This document shows, piece after piece, positions 16,053 to 23,815 of a DNA stretch of 34,897 bases. The DNA is from Pseudomonadota bacterium (GTDB lineage: Bacteria; Pseudomonadota; Alphaproteobacteria; Rhizobiales; Xanthobacteraceae). Within the stretch, counting starts at the first letter, position 1; each line of letters begins with the position of its first letter. Below the pieces are notes generated by a model. The model was not told where the DNA came from. It did no database searches and saw nothing but the letters and a program-made list of their open reading frames with translations. The position numbers and the translations under genes are program-made. Location of the stretch: assembly GCA_023414975.1 (NCBI GenBank), contig JAEZMI010000305.1:1-34897 (forward strand). Reading direction: 5' to 3'.

Positions 16053-16804
16053 CGCACGCCTCCCGCCGGATAGACCGCGCCCTCGCCCGCCGGCGGTCCG
16101 GCGGCGCGGCACAGATAGACCTCCGCTTCGGGATGACTGACAATCTCGAAACCCGCCGAGCGCAGCATCGCCTCGACGCAGGCACGGTTCGGCACCCACC
16201 AGTTGGTGGGGTCGTTCGCGTAGCGATGCTCGATGAAGTGCAGACGGGGAAAGCCGGCATCGTCGAAGAGCTGGGTATTCCAGAAATGGGGGTTCTCGCC
16301 GACCGGCGTCACGCTGGTGCTGCCGCGCTGCATGGACTGGAAGACCATGAGATCCCCGACCACATGCTCGCGAATGAGGTCGAGCGCCAGCAGCGGGTGG
16401 CGCAGGTGGTAGAGCACGCCCATGAACAGGACGAGGTCGAATTTCTCGCCGAGCGCGGCGACGTCATAGACCGACAGCTTCTCGAAGCCGATGTCGAGCT
16501 CGGCCACCTCGGCGGCGAAGCGTGCCTGGGCGAGATAGGCCTCGTCGAAGTCCACGCCGAGCACGCGCGCGGCGCCCCGGCGCTTCATCTCCAGTGAGTA
16601 GAAGCCGGCATTGCAGCCGATATCGAGCACGCTCTTGCCGCTCAAATCCGCCGGAATGGCGTCGGCGAACCGCTTCCATTTGGAACGGGGGTAATCGCCG
16701 AGAAAATGGTCCGGCGCCGTTCGGACGCCTTCCAGATCGAGATTATGGAACCATGGCCCGAGCCGGCTGACACGCTGCTCGATCTCGTCGCGGGTCATCT
16801 TCAT
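16049..16804 (-). CDS. SAM-dependent methyltransferase, CmoB-like class I
   Basis: A 251-residue class I methyltransferase. Motif I is VLDIGCNAGFYSLEMKRRGA (59-78), followed by VLGVDFDEAYLAQAR. FDLVLFMGVLYHLRHPLLAL is the post-SAM region, of the type seen in CmoB-related (mo5U34 tRNA) enzymes. Here the context is sugar metabolism rather than tRNA, so O-methylation of a sugar or inositol is more likely. I believe it belongs to the family catalogued as TIGR04290, from memory. The ATG at 16804 has GGAGG six bases upstream and is preferred over those at 16831 and 16798. It follows the histidine phosphatase after 23 bases and overlaps the glycosidase-like gene by four. Confidence 0.88.
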   Translation of the reverse strand: MKMTRDEIEQRVSRLGPWFHNLDLEGVRTAPDHFLGDYPRSKWKRFADAIPADLSGKSVLDIGCNAGFYSLEMKRRGAARVLGVDFDEAYLAQARFAAEVAELDIGFEKLSVYDVAALGEKFDLVLFMGVLYHLRHPLLALDLIREHVVGDLMVFQSMQRGSTSVTPVGENPHFWNTQLFDDAGFPRLHFIEHRYANDPTNWWVPNRACVEAMLRSAGFEIVSHPEAEVYLCRAAGPPAGEGAVYPAGGVR

Positions 16805-16827
16805 CACGAGCCTCCGCTTCAGGTTGG

Positions 16828-17424
16828 TCAATCCACGCGCTCATTGAGCCCTGTCAGGCACCCCCGCCCGGCCTTTACGTCGAGGGTCGTAATGGAGGCG
16901 GGGCTCACCTCCAGCCGCCACCAGGCATCGAGGCCGATGCCGAGATGATGAAACACCACTGCCTTGATCACGTCGGCATGGGACACCAGCGCGACGGTGC
17001 GCCCACGCCAGCGGCGGTCCATGGCTTCGAGAACGCCGAGCGCGCGGGCCTGTACGTCGATCATCCGCTCTCCCGCCGGCGTGCGGGCGAGACCCCGCGC
17101 CTCGTTCCAGAAGCGCCAGCGCGGATCCCTATCGAGCGCCTCGAAATCGAGGCCGGACCATTCGCCGAAATCGATCTCGTCCAGCGCCTCGATCTCCTCC
17201 GCCGCGGGCAGACCGCAGGCGGCGCTCACCGCCTCGGCGGTCTCGCGGGCGCGCTCGCGCGGGCTGGTGCCAAGAAAAGCGATCCCCGCGCGCGCCAACC
17301 GCGCGCCAAGGCGTCGGGCCTGCGCCTGGCCGTCCCCGCCGAGATGAACGCCCGGCTTTCGCCCCGCGAGATAGGCGCCCACCTTGTCGTGCGCCGCGTG
17401 ACGCAGCAGCAGGAAGCGCGTCAC
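16828..17424 (-). CDS. Histidine phosphatase family protein (cytoplasmic)
   Basis: A 198-residue phosphoglycerate-mutase-type phosphatase. It has the catalytic LLRHAAHD (Arg8-His9), TSPRERARETAEA, ALDEIDFGEWSGLDF and the second conserved histidine in LVSHADVIKAVVF. The GTG at 17424 overlaps the TGA of inositol-phosphate synthase (GTGA) and starts directly on the core fold. The frame extends to 17643 but would then run through the synthase gene. No signal peptide. Sitting right after inositol-3-phosphate synthase, it could dephosphorylate inositol phosphate or another sugar phosphate of the pathway. That would be unlike the usual inositol monophosphatase fold, and it is inference. Confidence 0.9.
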   Translation of the reverse strand: MTRFLLLRHAAHDKVGAYLAGRKPGVHLGGDGQAQARRLGARLARAGIAFLGTSPRERARETAEAVSAACGLPAAEEIEALDEIDFGEWSGLDFEALDRDPRWRFWNEARGLARTPAGERMIDVQARALGVLEAMDRRWRGRTVALVSHADVIKAVVFHHLGIGLDAWWRLEVSPASITTLDVKAGRGCLTGLNERVD

Positions 17425-18536
17425 AGGCCCAGCGTCCCGGCCTGCCGGCCCGCCGCATCCTCGACACCGTCGATGAAGCGGCGGGTACGTTCGCGGGCTT
17501 CCTCGTCGGTGAATTGCTGCGGCGGCGATTTCATGAAGTAGCTGGAGGGGCCGACGAGCGGACCCGCCTGGCCACGGTCCATCGCGAGCTTGGCGCAACG
17601 CACCGCATCGATCACGACGCCGGCGGAATTGGGCGAGTCCCACACCTCAAGCTTGACCTCGGCGTTGAGCGGAACGCCGCCGAAGGTCGTGCCCTCAAGC
17701 CGGATATAGGCCCATTTGCGATCCTTCAGCCATGGCACATAGTCGCTCGGGCCGACATGAATGTCATCGGCGGCCAGCGGCACGTCGAGCTGGCTGGCAA
17801 CAGCTTGTGTCTTCGAAATCTTCTTCGAGGTCAGCCGCTCGCGCTCCAGCATGTTCTGGAAGTCGGCATTGCCGCCGAAATTGAGCTGGTAGGTGTGATC
17901 GAGCCGCACGCCGCGTTCGCGGAACAGATTGGCCAGCACCCGGTGCACGATGGTGGCGCCGACCTGGCTTTTAATGTCGTCGCCGATGATAGGCAGGCCG
18001 CGCGCGGCGAAACGCGCCGCCCAATCGTCCTGCGAGGCTATGAAGACGGGGAGGCAATTCACCACCCCGCAGCCGGCGGCGAGCGCCTGCTCCATGTACC
18101 ATTCATTGGCCTGCTGCGAGCCGACCGGCAGATAGGAAACCAGCACGTCGGTGCGCGTTTCCTCCAGCACGCGCGCCACATCGACCGACTCTTCGTCCGC
18201 CTCGATGACGCTGTCCTTGAGATAAAAGCCGAGCCCGTCGAAGGTCGGCCCCCTTTCGACCCTCACACCGGTTGAGGGAACCTGCGCGAAACGCTGCGTG
18301 TTGTTCGGGGGCGCGAAGATGGCCTCCGAGAGTTCGCGGCCCACCTTCCCCCGGGCAATGTCGAAGGCGGCGGATATCTCGATATCGGCGATGCGATAGC
18401 CACCCAGCGAGGTGTGCATCAGCCCCGGAATGGGCTCATTGCCATCGGCATCGCGGTAATAGGCGAGACCTTGCACGAGCGAGGAGGCGCAATTGCCGAT
18501 GCCGACAATCGCGACCCGGAGCTTTCCAGCGGTCAC
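17421..18536 (-). CDS. Inositol-3-phosphate synthase (actinobacterial/archaeal type)
   Basis: A 371-residue enzyme converting glucose 6-phosphate to 1D-myo-inositol 3-phosphate with NAD as a recycled cofactor. The N-terminal VAIVGIGNCASSLVQGL (about 8-24) binds NAD. Further marks of the family are GDDIKSQVGATIVHRVLA, LNFGGNADFQNM, LTSKKISKTQAV and KLEVWDSPNSAGVVIDAVR, including the Lys residues of the active site. The GTG at 18536 has GGAGGGG about 6 bases upstream. A TTG at 18569 is in frame but would overlap the candidate -10 element. First gene of a four-gene leftward unit with a sigma-EcfG-like promoter. Inositol synthesis is uncommon in bacteria, so this gene defines the cluster's likely product class. 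Confidence 0.93.
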   Translation of the reverse strand: MTAGKLRVAIVGIGNCASSLVQGLAYYRDADGNEPIPGLMHTSLGGYRIADIEISAAFDIARGKVGRELSEAIFAPPNNTQRFAQVPSTGVRVERGPTFDGLGFYLKDSVIEADEESVDVARVLEETRTDVLVSYLPVGSQQANEWYMEQALAAGCGVVNCLPVFIASQDDWAARFAARGLPIIGDDIKSQVGATIVHRVLANLFRERGVRLDHTYQLNFGGNADFQNMLERERLTSKKISKTQAVASQLDVPLAADDIHVGPSDYVPWLKDRKWAYIRLEGTTFGGVPLNAEVKLEVWDSPNSAGVVIDAVRCAKLAMDRGQAGPLVGPSSYFMKSPPQQFTDEEARERTRRFIDGVEDAAGRQAGTLGL

Positions 18537-18567
18537 GGTACCCCTCCGTGCAACAGACCTGCGCACC

Positions 18568-18592
18568 AACCCATGGCCCGCAGCTTTGTTCC
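18568..18592 (-). promoter_or_regulatory. Candidate sigma-EcfG promoter for the inositol-phosphate synthase operon
   Basis: On the minus strand GGAAC (18592-18588), 16 bases, GGTT (18571-18568), 31 bases before the GTG at 18536. The -10 is GGTT, as in the promoter facing the other way. Confidence 0.65.
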
Positions 18593-18718
18593 TTATGTGC
18601 CCGCTGATTACCTTGTATTACATTATTTTACCATGAGAATGGTAGTAAAATGGCGATTGATATCAAATGTAAATCTACAACAGTGCCATGCTGTTCTTTG
18701 CTATCTGCTCGCGAAACG

Positions 18719-18744
18719 GGAACCCAAACCGTGCGAGCCCGGTT
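18719..18744 (+). promoter_or_regulatory. Candidate sigma-EcfG promoter for the DUF4142 gene
   Basis: GGAAC (18719-18723), 17 bases, GGTT (18741-18744), 82 bases before the ATG at 18827. It is the divergent partner of the inositol-phosphate synthase promoter. Confidence 0.62.
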
Positions 18745-18826
18745 AGCTCGGCACATCTAACCCCGCGCACCGGGAGGCCGACGGACCCATCCGCCGGCCG
18801 CGCGCGCAGATAACCAGGAGACGAGG

Positions 18827-19369
18827 ATGAGGGCCCTTCATCTTGTGGCGGCGGCGCTGATCGCCACCGCCCCACTCGCCGCACCCGCCATGGCGCAGTC
18901 CGTGGGCGAGACCACCGGCGTCAATTCCGTGCTCGGGGTCAGCCCCTCGACGCAGGATTTCGTCACCCAGGTGGCCATCAGCGACATGTTCGAGATCCGC
19001 TCCAGCGAGCTGGCGCTGGAGCGCGGCGACGCGCCGGTGAAGCAGTTCGCCCAGCAGATGATCGATGCCCACACCAAGACGACGGCCGAACTGAAGGGCC
19101 TGATCGCGAGCGCGAACCTCCAGGTCACGCCGCCCACCGCTATGGACAGCGCGCATCAGGAAATGATCGACGACCTCGCCAAGCTTCAGGGCAAGGAGTT
19201 CGTCGAGGAATATCTCGACGATCAGGAGGACGCGCATGAGGACGCGATCTCCCTGTTCGAGCGCTACGCCAATGGCGGCGAAAACGCTGCGCTGAAGGAT
19301 TGGGCCGGCAAGACGCTGCCGGCGCTGAAGCATCACCTCGATATGGTGAAGAAGCTGGCGGGCGACTGA
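18827..19369 (+). CDS. DUF4142 secreted protein
   Basis: A 180-residue exported protein with an N-terminal signal peptide (RALHLVAAALIATAPLAAPAMAQ, cleaved after about residue 24). A ferritin-like helical DUF4142 domain follows: FVTQVAISDMFEIRSSELALE, VKQFAQQMIDAHTKTTAEL, and a helix with YLDDQEDAHEDAISLFERYA. The family has no settled function and is often stress-induced in alphaproteobacteria. The ATG follows CAGGAGACGAGG. An EcfG-type promoter is 82 bases upstream. Likely periplasmic. Confidence 0.9.
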   Translation: MRALHLVAAALIATAPLAAPAMAQSVGETTGVNSVLGVSPSTQDFVTQVAISDMFEIRSSELALERGDAPVKQFAQQMIDAHTKTTAELKGLIASANLQVTPPTAMDSAHQEMIDDLAKLQGKEFVEEYLDDQEDAHEDAISLFERYANGGENAALKDWAGKTLPALKHHLDMVKKLAGD

Positions 19370-19397
19370 TCAGCGGTTTTGGTGACTCCTCTTGAGC

Positions 19398-19433
19398 CTC
19401 CGCCCGGCTGTGGCACACTCCGGCCGGGCGGAG
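19398..19433. terminator. GC-rich hairpin after the DUF4142 gene
   Basis: A perfect 11-base stem, CTCCGCCCGGC (19398-19408) with GCCGGGCGGAG (19423-19433), and a 14-base loop. No T-run follows, so it may be a weak terminator or an mRNA-stabilising hairpin. It sits about 20 bases before the NADH dehydrogenase start. Confidence 0.5.
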
Positions 19434-19455
19434 CGAAGCGACAGCAGGAGTGGCC

Positions 19456-20814
19456 ATGACCGCCCATATGCAGTCTCGTCCGGAAACGGTGAGCGCCTCA
19501 GCGCCTCGCCCACGCATCGTCATCGTCGGCGCGGGGTTCGGCGGCGTCCAGCTCGCACGGGGCCTTGATGGCGCGCCGGCGGATGTGGTGCTGATCGACC
19601 AGCACAACTACCATTGCTTCCAGCCCCTGCTTTACCAGGTCGCGACCGCCGTGCTCTCGCCGGCCGACATCGCCTGGCCGATCCGCCATATCCTGGCCCG
19701 CCAGTCCAACCTGACCATGCTGATGGCGCGCGCCGAAGGCGTCGACCGCACCGCGCGGGTGGTGAACACCAGCGAAGGGCCGATCCCCTACGACACGCTC
19801 GTGTTGGCGACAGGCGCGACCTATGCCTATTTCGGCCATGACGAATGGGCCGATGCCGCGCCCGGACTGAAGGACATCGAGGACGCGACACGGCTGCGGC
19901 GGCGTATCCTGCTGGCCTTCGAGCGGGCGGAAACCACGCGGGACGAGGCCGAGCGCCGGCGCTTGCTCACCTTCGCGGTCATCGGTGGCGGCCCGACGGG
20001 TGTTGAGATGGCCGGCGCCATCGCGGAGGTCGCCCGCCATGCGCTGGCCCCGGATTTCCGCAACGTCGATCCGCGTACGGCGCGCATCCTGCTGATCGAA
20101 GCCGGGCCCCGCCTCCTGCCGGCGCTGCCGGACGATCTTTCCGCCTATGCCGCGCGGCGGCTCGAGGCGATGGGGGTCGAGGTGCTGATCGGCCGCCCGG
20201 TCGTCTCGATCACCGAGCATCAGGTGGCGCTCGCCGACGGCACCATCATAGACACGGCAACGACCGTCTGGGCCGCCGGCGTCCAGGCTTCCGCGGCCGG
20301 CCGATGGCTGGACGCGCAAACCGATCGCGCCGGCCGCTGCATCGTCACCGCGCAACTCACGCTTCCCGATGATCCCGAAATCTTCGTCATCGGCGACACG
20401 GCCTCGGTCAAGGACATGGACGGCAAGCCCGTGCCGGGCATCGCCCCCGCGGCGAAACAGATGGGCGACTATGTCGCGAAGGTCATCCGTGGTCGGCTGG
20501 ACGGCAAGCCGACGGCGGAGAGTTTTCGTTACCGCCATCAGGGCGACCTCGCCACGATCGGCCGCAACGCCGCCGTGGTGAAGCTCGGCCACTTCGAACT
20601 CACCGGCTTTCTCGGCTGGATGTTCTGGGGGCTTGTGCATGTCTACTTCCTGATAGGAACACGCAACCGGCTTGCCGTCGGCAGCACCTGGCTGTGGAAC
20701 TACGTCACCAACCAGCGCGCCGCCCGGCTCATCACCGCGGAACCCGCCACCAGCGGGCCCGAGCCGCAGAACGGCGCCCGTCCTGTCGGCGAACGGACCC
20801 TGCGTCGCGCCTGA
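19456..20814 (+). CDS. ndh: Type II NADH dehydrogenase (NDH-2)
   Basis: A 452-residue FAD protein that passes electrons from NADH to quinone without pumping protons, held at the inner face of the membrane. IVIVGAGFGGVQLAR (21-35) binds FAD; NYHCFQPLLYQVATAVLSPADIA is the family signature. VIGGGPTGVEMAGAIAE is the NADH site, and FVIGDTASVKDMDGKPVPGIAPAAKQMG the second FAD/quinone region. The C-terminal GFLGWMFWGLVHVYFLIG is the membrane-anchoring helix. The GTG at 19450 overlaps the CAGGAG ribosome site, so the ATG at 19456 is used. No EcfG-type element was found; transcription could come from the DUF4142 unit across the hairpin. Confidence 0.92.
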   Translation: MTAHMQSRPETVSASAPRPRIVIVGAGFGGVQLARGLDGAPADVVLIDQHNYHCFQPLLYQVATAVLSPADIAWPIRHILARQSNLTMLMARAEGVDRTARVVNTSEGPIPYDTLVLATGATYAYFGHDEWADAAPGLKDIEDATRLRRRILLAFERAETTRDEAERRRLLTFAVIGGGPTGVEMAGAIAEVARHALAPDFRNVDPRTARILLIEAGPRLLPALPDDLSAYAARRLEAMGVEVLIGRPVVSITEHQVALADGTIIDTATTVWAAGVQASAAGRWLDAQTDRAGRCIVTAQLTLPDDPEIFVIGDTASVKDMDGKPVPGIAPAAKQMGDYVAKVIRGRLDGKPTAESFRYRHQGDLATIGRNAAVVKLGHFELTGFLGWMFWGLVHVYFLIGTRNRLAVGSTWLWNYVTNQRAARLITAEPATSGPEPQNGARPVGERTLRRA

Positions 20815-20839
20815 CGCACCGTCATATTCCACCTTTCAT

Positions 20840-20865
20840 GGAACGGCCCGCCGGGCGCCGGCGTT
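20840..20865 (+). promoter_or_regulatory. Candidate sigma-EcfG promoter for the GlsB-LLM-glucosidase unit
   Basis: GGAAC (20840-20844), 17 bases, CGTT (20862-20865), 49 bases before the ATG at 20915. Exact consensus elements in the gap after ndh. Confidence 0.8.
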
Positions 20866-20914
20866 GGTTCGACGCCGCCACGAGGGCGGCTTTCGTGTGA
20901 CTGGAGGGCTGACA

Positions 20915-21166
20915 ATGGAAGACGCACAGATCGGGTGGATTGCCGCCATCATCATCGGCGGCCTCGCCGGCTGGATCGCTTCGTCGATCATGAACACCGG
21001 CACCGGTATTTTGCTCAACATCGTGCTCGGCATCATCGGCGCGGCCGTGGCGAGCTTCCTGTTCAGCTTCATCGGCGTGGGTTTCGGCGGCTGGCTGGGC
21101 TATCTCGTGGCCGGTGTGATCGGCGCCTGCATCCTCATCTGGCTGGTGCGGGCCATAAGGCGGTGA
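20915..21166 (+). CDS. GlsB/YeaQ/YmgE family stress-response membrane protein
   Basis: An 83-residue, very hydrophobic protein of the transglycosylase-associated (GlsB/YeaQ) family, with three membrane segments (about 7-24, 30-50, 55-78). It carries the family glycine pattern: IIGGLAGWIASSIM, GILLNIVLGIIGAAVASFL, GGWLGYLVAGVIGACIL. The ATG at 20915 follows GGAGG; the longer frame from 20672 is a shadow of ndh. Members are induced in stress and stationary phase in many bacteria, and the EcfG-type promoter 49 bases upstream agrees. Its stop overlaps the next gene's GTG start. Confidence 0.93.
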   Translation: MEDAQIGWIAAIIIGGLAGWIASSIMNTGTGILLNIVLGIIGAAVASFLFSFIGVGFGGWLGYLVAGVIGACILIWLVRAIRR

Positions 21167-22146
21167 CGTCCGCGCCTGTGCGGCTCGGCTATCACGCCTC
21201 GCACGAGCAGTTCGCCCCGAGCGAACTGCTCGCCTGTGTCATCGCCGCCGAGGATGCCGGCTTCGCGGCGGCGATGTGTTCGGACCACATCCAGCCCTGG
21301 AGCGAAAGGCAGCCTCACTCGGGCTTCGCCTGGAGCTGGCTCGGCGCGGCGCTGTCCCGCACCTCTCTGCCCTTCGGCGTCGTCACCACGCCGATAGGGC
21401 TGCGCTATCACCCCGTCATCATCGCCCAGGCCGCCGCGACACTCGGCGAGATGTTCCCCGATCGGTTCTGGATGGCGCTCGGTTCCGGCGAGGCGCTGAA
21501 CGAGCGCGTGACCGGCGAACGCTGGCCCGCGAAGCACGAGCGCGACGCCCGCATCACCGAAGCGGCGCAGGCCATCCGCGCGCTCCAGGCGGGCGAGATG
21601 CTGACGCGCGACGGGCTGATCGCCTTCGAGGAGGCGCGGCTGCACACGCTCCCGCCATCCCCGACGCCCCTCGTCGGCGCCGCGCTCACCCCCGCCACCG
21701 CGCGGCGCGTGGCGGCCTGGGCGGACGCGCTCGTGACCATCAACCAGCGACATGACGGTCTGCGCGCCATTATCGACGCGTTCCGCGCGGGCGGCGGCGA
21801 GGGCAAGCCGATCTATCTGCAGGTGCATCTCTCCTACGCGCCGACGCTTGAGGCGGCGCGGGCGAGCGCGCATGACCAATGGCGCTTCAATGCGCTGTCG
21901 AGTTCGGTCGCGGCGGAACTGAAGACGCCGCTCCAGTTCGACGAGGCCACGCGCCATGTGCGGCCGGAGGATCTGGAGGAGAGCGTCCTGATCTCGCCGG
22001 ACGCCGCCCGGCACGTCGAGTGGATCGGCGGCTTCGCCGAACTCGGGTTTCGCGACATCTACCTTCACAATGTCGGGTTAAACCAGCGCGCCTTCATCGA
22101 GGATTTCGGGGCGAAGGTGCTGCCGCAACTGGCAGGCATGACATGA
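21163..22146 (+). CDS. LLM-class flavin-dependent oxidoreductase (TIGR03885-like)
   Basis: A 327-residue TIM-barrel luciferase-like monooxygenase/reductase, likely FMN-dependent. It starts LGYHASHEQFAPSELLAC, with AAMCSDHIQPWSERQPHSGF, GVVTTPIGLRYHPVIIAQAAATL and WMALGSGEALNERVTGERWP, all standard for the class. The pattern recalls the group described as probable non-F420 flavin oxidoreductases (TIGR03885, from memory). The GTG at 21163 overlaps the GlsB stop (GTGA), so the two genes are coupled. The substrate is unknown. It lies 22 bases before the alpha-glucosidase gene. Confidence 0.9.
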   Translation: MTSAPVRLGYHASHEQFAPSELLACVIAAEDAGFAAAMCSDHIQPWSERQPHSGFAWSWLGAALSRTSLPFGVVTTPIGLRYHPVIIAQAAATLGEMFPDRFWMALGSGEALNERVTGERWPAKHERDARITEAAQAIRALQAGEMLTRDGLIAFEEARLHTLPPSPTPLVGAALTPATARRVAAWADALVTINQRHDGLRAIIDAFRAGGGEGKPIYLQVHLSYAPTLEAARASAHDQWRFNALSSSVAAELKTPLQFDEATRHVRPEDLEESVLISPDAARHVEWIGGFAELGFRDIYLHNVGLNQRAFIEDFGAKVLPQLAGMT

Positions 22147-22168
22147 ACCGACGAGCAGGAGTGCCGGC

Positions 22169-23776
22169 ATGACACGCGCGTCCGACGAGGCCCAGTGGTG
22201 GCAGCGCGGGATTTTCTATCAGGTCTATCCCCGCTCGTTTCAGGACACCAACGGCGATGGCGTCGGCGACCTCGACGGCATTCGCGAACGGCTGCCCTAC
22301 CTCGCGGAACTCGGCGTCGACGCGGTGTGGATCTCGCCGATCTACCCCTCCCCGATGGCCGATTTCGGGTATGACGTTGCGGATTATTGCGGCGTGCACC
22401 CACTCTTCGGCGATCTCGCGGGCTTCGACCGGCTCGTGGCCGAAGCGCACCGCCTGGGGCTGAAGATCGTGCTCGACTTCGTGCCCAACCACACCTCCGA
22501 CCAGCATCCCTGGTTTCTGGAGGCGCGCTCCTCCCGCACCAGTGCCAAGCGCGACTGGTACATCTGGCGTGATCCCGCGCCGGGCGGCGGGCCACCGAAC
22601 AACTGGATCAGCAATTTCGGCGGCCCGGCCTGGACGCTCGATAAGGCAAGCGGCCAATATTACTACCACGCCTTCCTGCGCGAGCAGCCCGATCTCAACT
22701 GGCGCAACCCGGCGGTGCGCGAGGCGATGCATGATGTCCTGCGCTTCTGGATGAACCGAGGCGTGGATGGGTTCCGCGTCGACGTGATCTGGCACCTGAT
22801 GAAGGACCCGGAGTTCCGCGACGACCCGCCGAACCCCGCCTACCGTCCCGGCGAGCCGGAAATCTCCCGCCTGCTGCAGACGCGCTCCACCGACCAGCCC
22901 GAAGTCCACGACATCATCGCGGGCCTGCGCGCCGTGCTGGACGAATATGGCGACCGGGTGCTGATCGGCGAGATCTATCTGCCGGTGGAACGGCTTGTCA
23001 CCTATTACGGCGAGAACCTTGAGGGCGCGCATCTGCCCTTCAACTTCCAGCTCCTGCACGCGAGCTGGACGGCGCCGGCGCTGGCACGCCTCATCGAGGA
23101 TTACGAGGGCGCCTTGCCCGAGGGCGGCTGGCCGAACTGGGTGCTCGGCAATCACGACCGGCCGCGCATCGCCAGCCGCATCGGCACAGCGCGCGCGCGT
23201 CTCGCCGCCATGCTGCTGCTCACGCTGCGAGGCACGCCGACCATGTATTATGGCGACGAGATCGGCATGGAAAACGTACCGATCCCTCCCCACCAGGCGC
23301 AGGACCCGTGGGAACGGACAGAGCCGGGCCTGGGGGTGGGGCGCGATCCCGAACGCACCCCCATGCAGTGGGACCGCTCCGCCAATGCCGGCTTCACCAC
23401 CGGCCATCCTTGGCTGCCGCTCGCCCATGATCACGCCCAGCGCAATGTGGAGGCGCAGAGCGCCGATCCGCATTCAATTCTGAACCTCTACCGCCGCCTC
23501 CTCACCCTCCGTAGGGCCACGCCGGCGCTTCAGCTCGGCAGCTATGGGCTTGTTGCGACGGAAGGCGACGTCCTCATCTTCCTGCGCGAGCATGAGGGCG
23601 AGCGGCTCCTCGTCGCGCTCAATCTGGGCACTGCCCCGCGCGGGGATATCCGCCTGCCGTCCGGCGAAACACGCGGCCGTTTGCTGCTCTCCACCGAACT
23701 GGACCGCGAGGAGCCGGTGCAGGGCGGGTTTTGGCTCCGCCCGAACGAGGGTGCCGTGGTGCGGCTGGAGCCGTAG
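22169..23776 (+). CDS. GH13 alpha-glucosidase (oligo-1,6-glucosidase type)
   Basis: A 535-residue retaining glycoside hydrolase cleaving alpha-glucosides such as maltose, isomaltose or sucrose. Conserved regions are DFVPNHTS (103-110), GFRVDVIW with nucleophile Asp205, LIGEIY with acid/base Glu268, and GNHDRPR with Asp330. The calcium-type loop DTNGDGVGDLDG (26-37) is present. A C-terminal beta domain follows from about 455. No signal peptide, so cytoplasmic. It follows the LLM gene by 22 bases and is convergent with a second GH13 gene. Hydrolysis is assumed; glucosyl transfer to an acceptor is possible in this subfamily. Confidence 0.93.
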   Translation: MTRASDEAQWWQRGIFYQVYPRSFQDTNGDGVGDLDGIRERLPYLAELGVDAVWISPIYPSPMADFGYDVADYCGVHPLFGDLAGFDRLVAEAHRLGLKIVLDFVPNHTSDQHPWFLEARSSRTSAKRDWYIWRDPAPGGGPPNNWISNFGGPAWTLDKASGQYYYHAFLREQPDLNWRNPAVREAMHDVLRFWMNRGVDGFRVDVIWHLMKDPEFRDDPPNPAYRPGEPEISRLLQTRSTDQPEVHDIIAGLRAVLDEYGDRVLIGEIYLPVERLVTYYGENLEGAHLPFNFQLLHASWTAPALARLIEDYEGALPEGGWPNWVLGNHDRPRIASRIGTARARLAAMLLLTLRGTPTMYYGDEIGMENVPIPPHQAQDPWERTEPGLGVGRDPERTPMQWDRSANAGFTTGHPWLPLAHDHAQRNVEAQSADPHSILNLYRRLLTLRRATPALQLGSYGLVATEGDVLIFLREHEGERLLVALNLGTAPRGDIRLPSGETRGRLLLSTELDREEPVQGGFWLRPNEGAVVRLEP

Positions 23777-23815
23777 CGACGGCTCGCCGCGACCCTTAGC
23801 CAGACCAATGGGCAC

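Larger units (their letters stand above)
18537..18826. other. Divergent promoter region with an A+T-rich core
   Basis: No gene fits here. The gap carries two oppositely directed EcfG-type promoters. Between their -35 elements lies an A+T-rich core (about 18595-18718) that stands out from the GC-rich surroundings. It contains two dyads: TACCAT-GAGA-ATGGTA (18629-18644) and TTGATATCAA (18657-18666). These could be sites for an additional regulator or curved-DNA-binding protein; neither matches an operator I can name. Confidence 0.6.

Noticed and set aside
3115..18536. Classical capsule/exopolysaccharide or aminoglycoside cluster
   Set aside because: No Wzx/Wzy, ABC exporter, chain-length regulator, priming transferase or aminotransferase visible within it.
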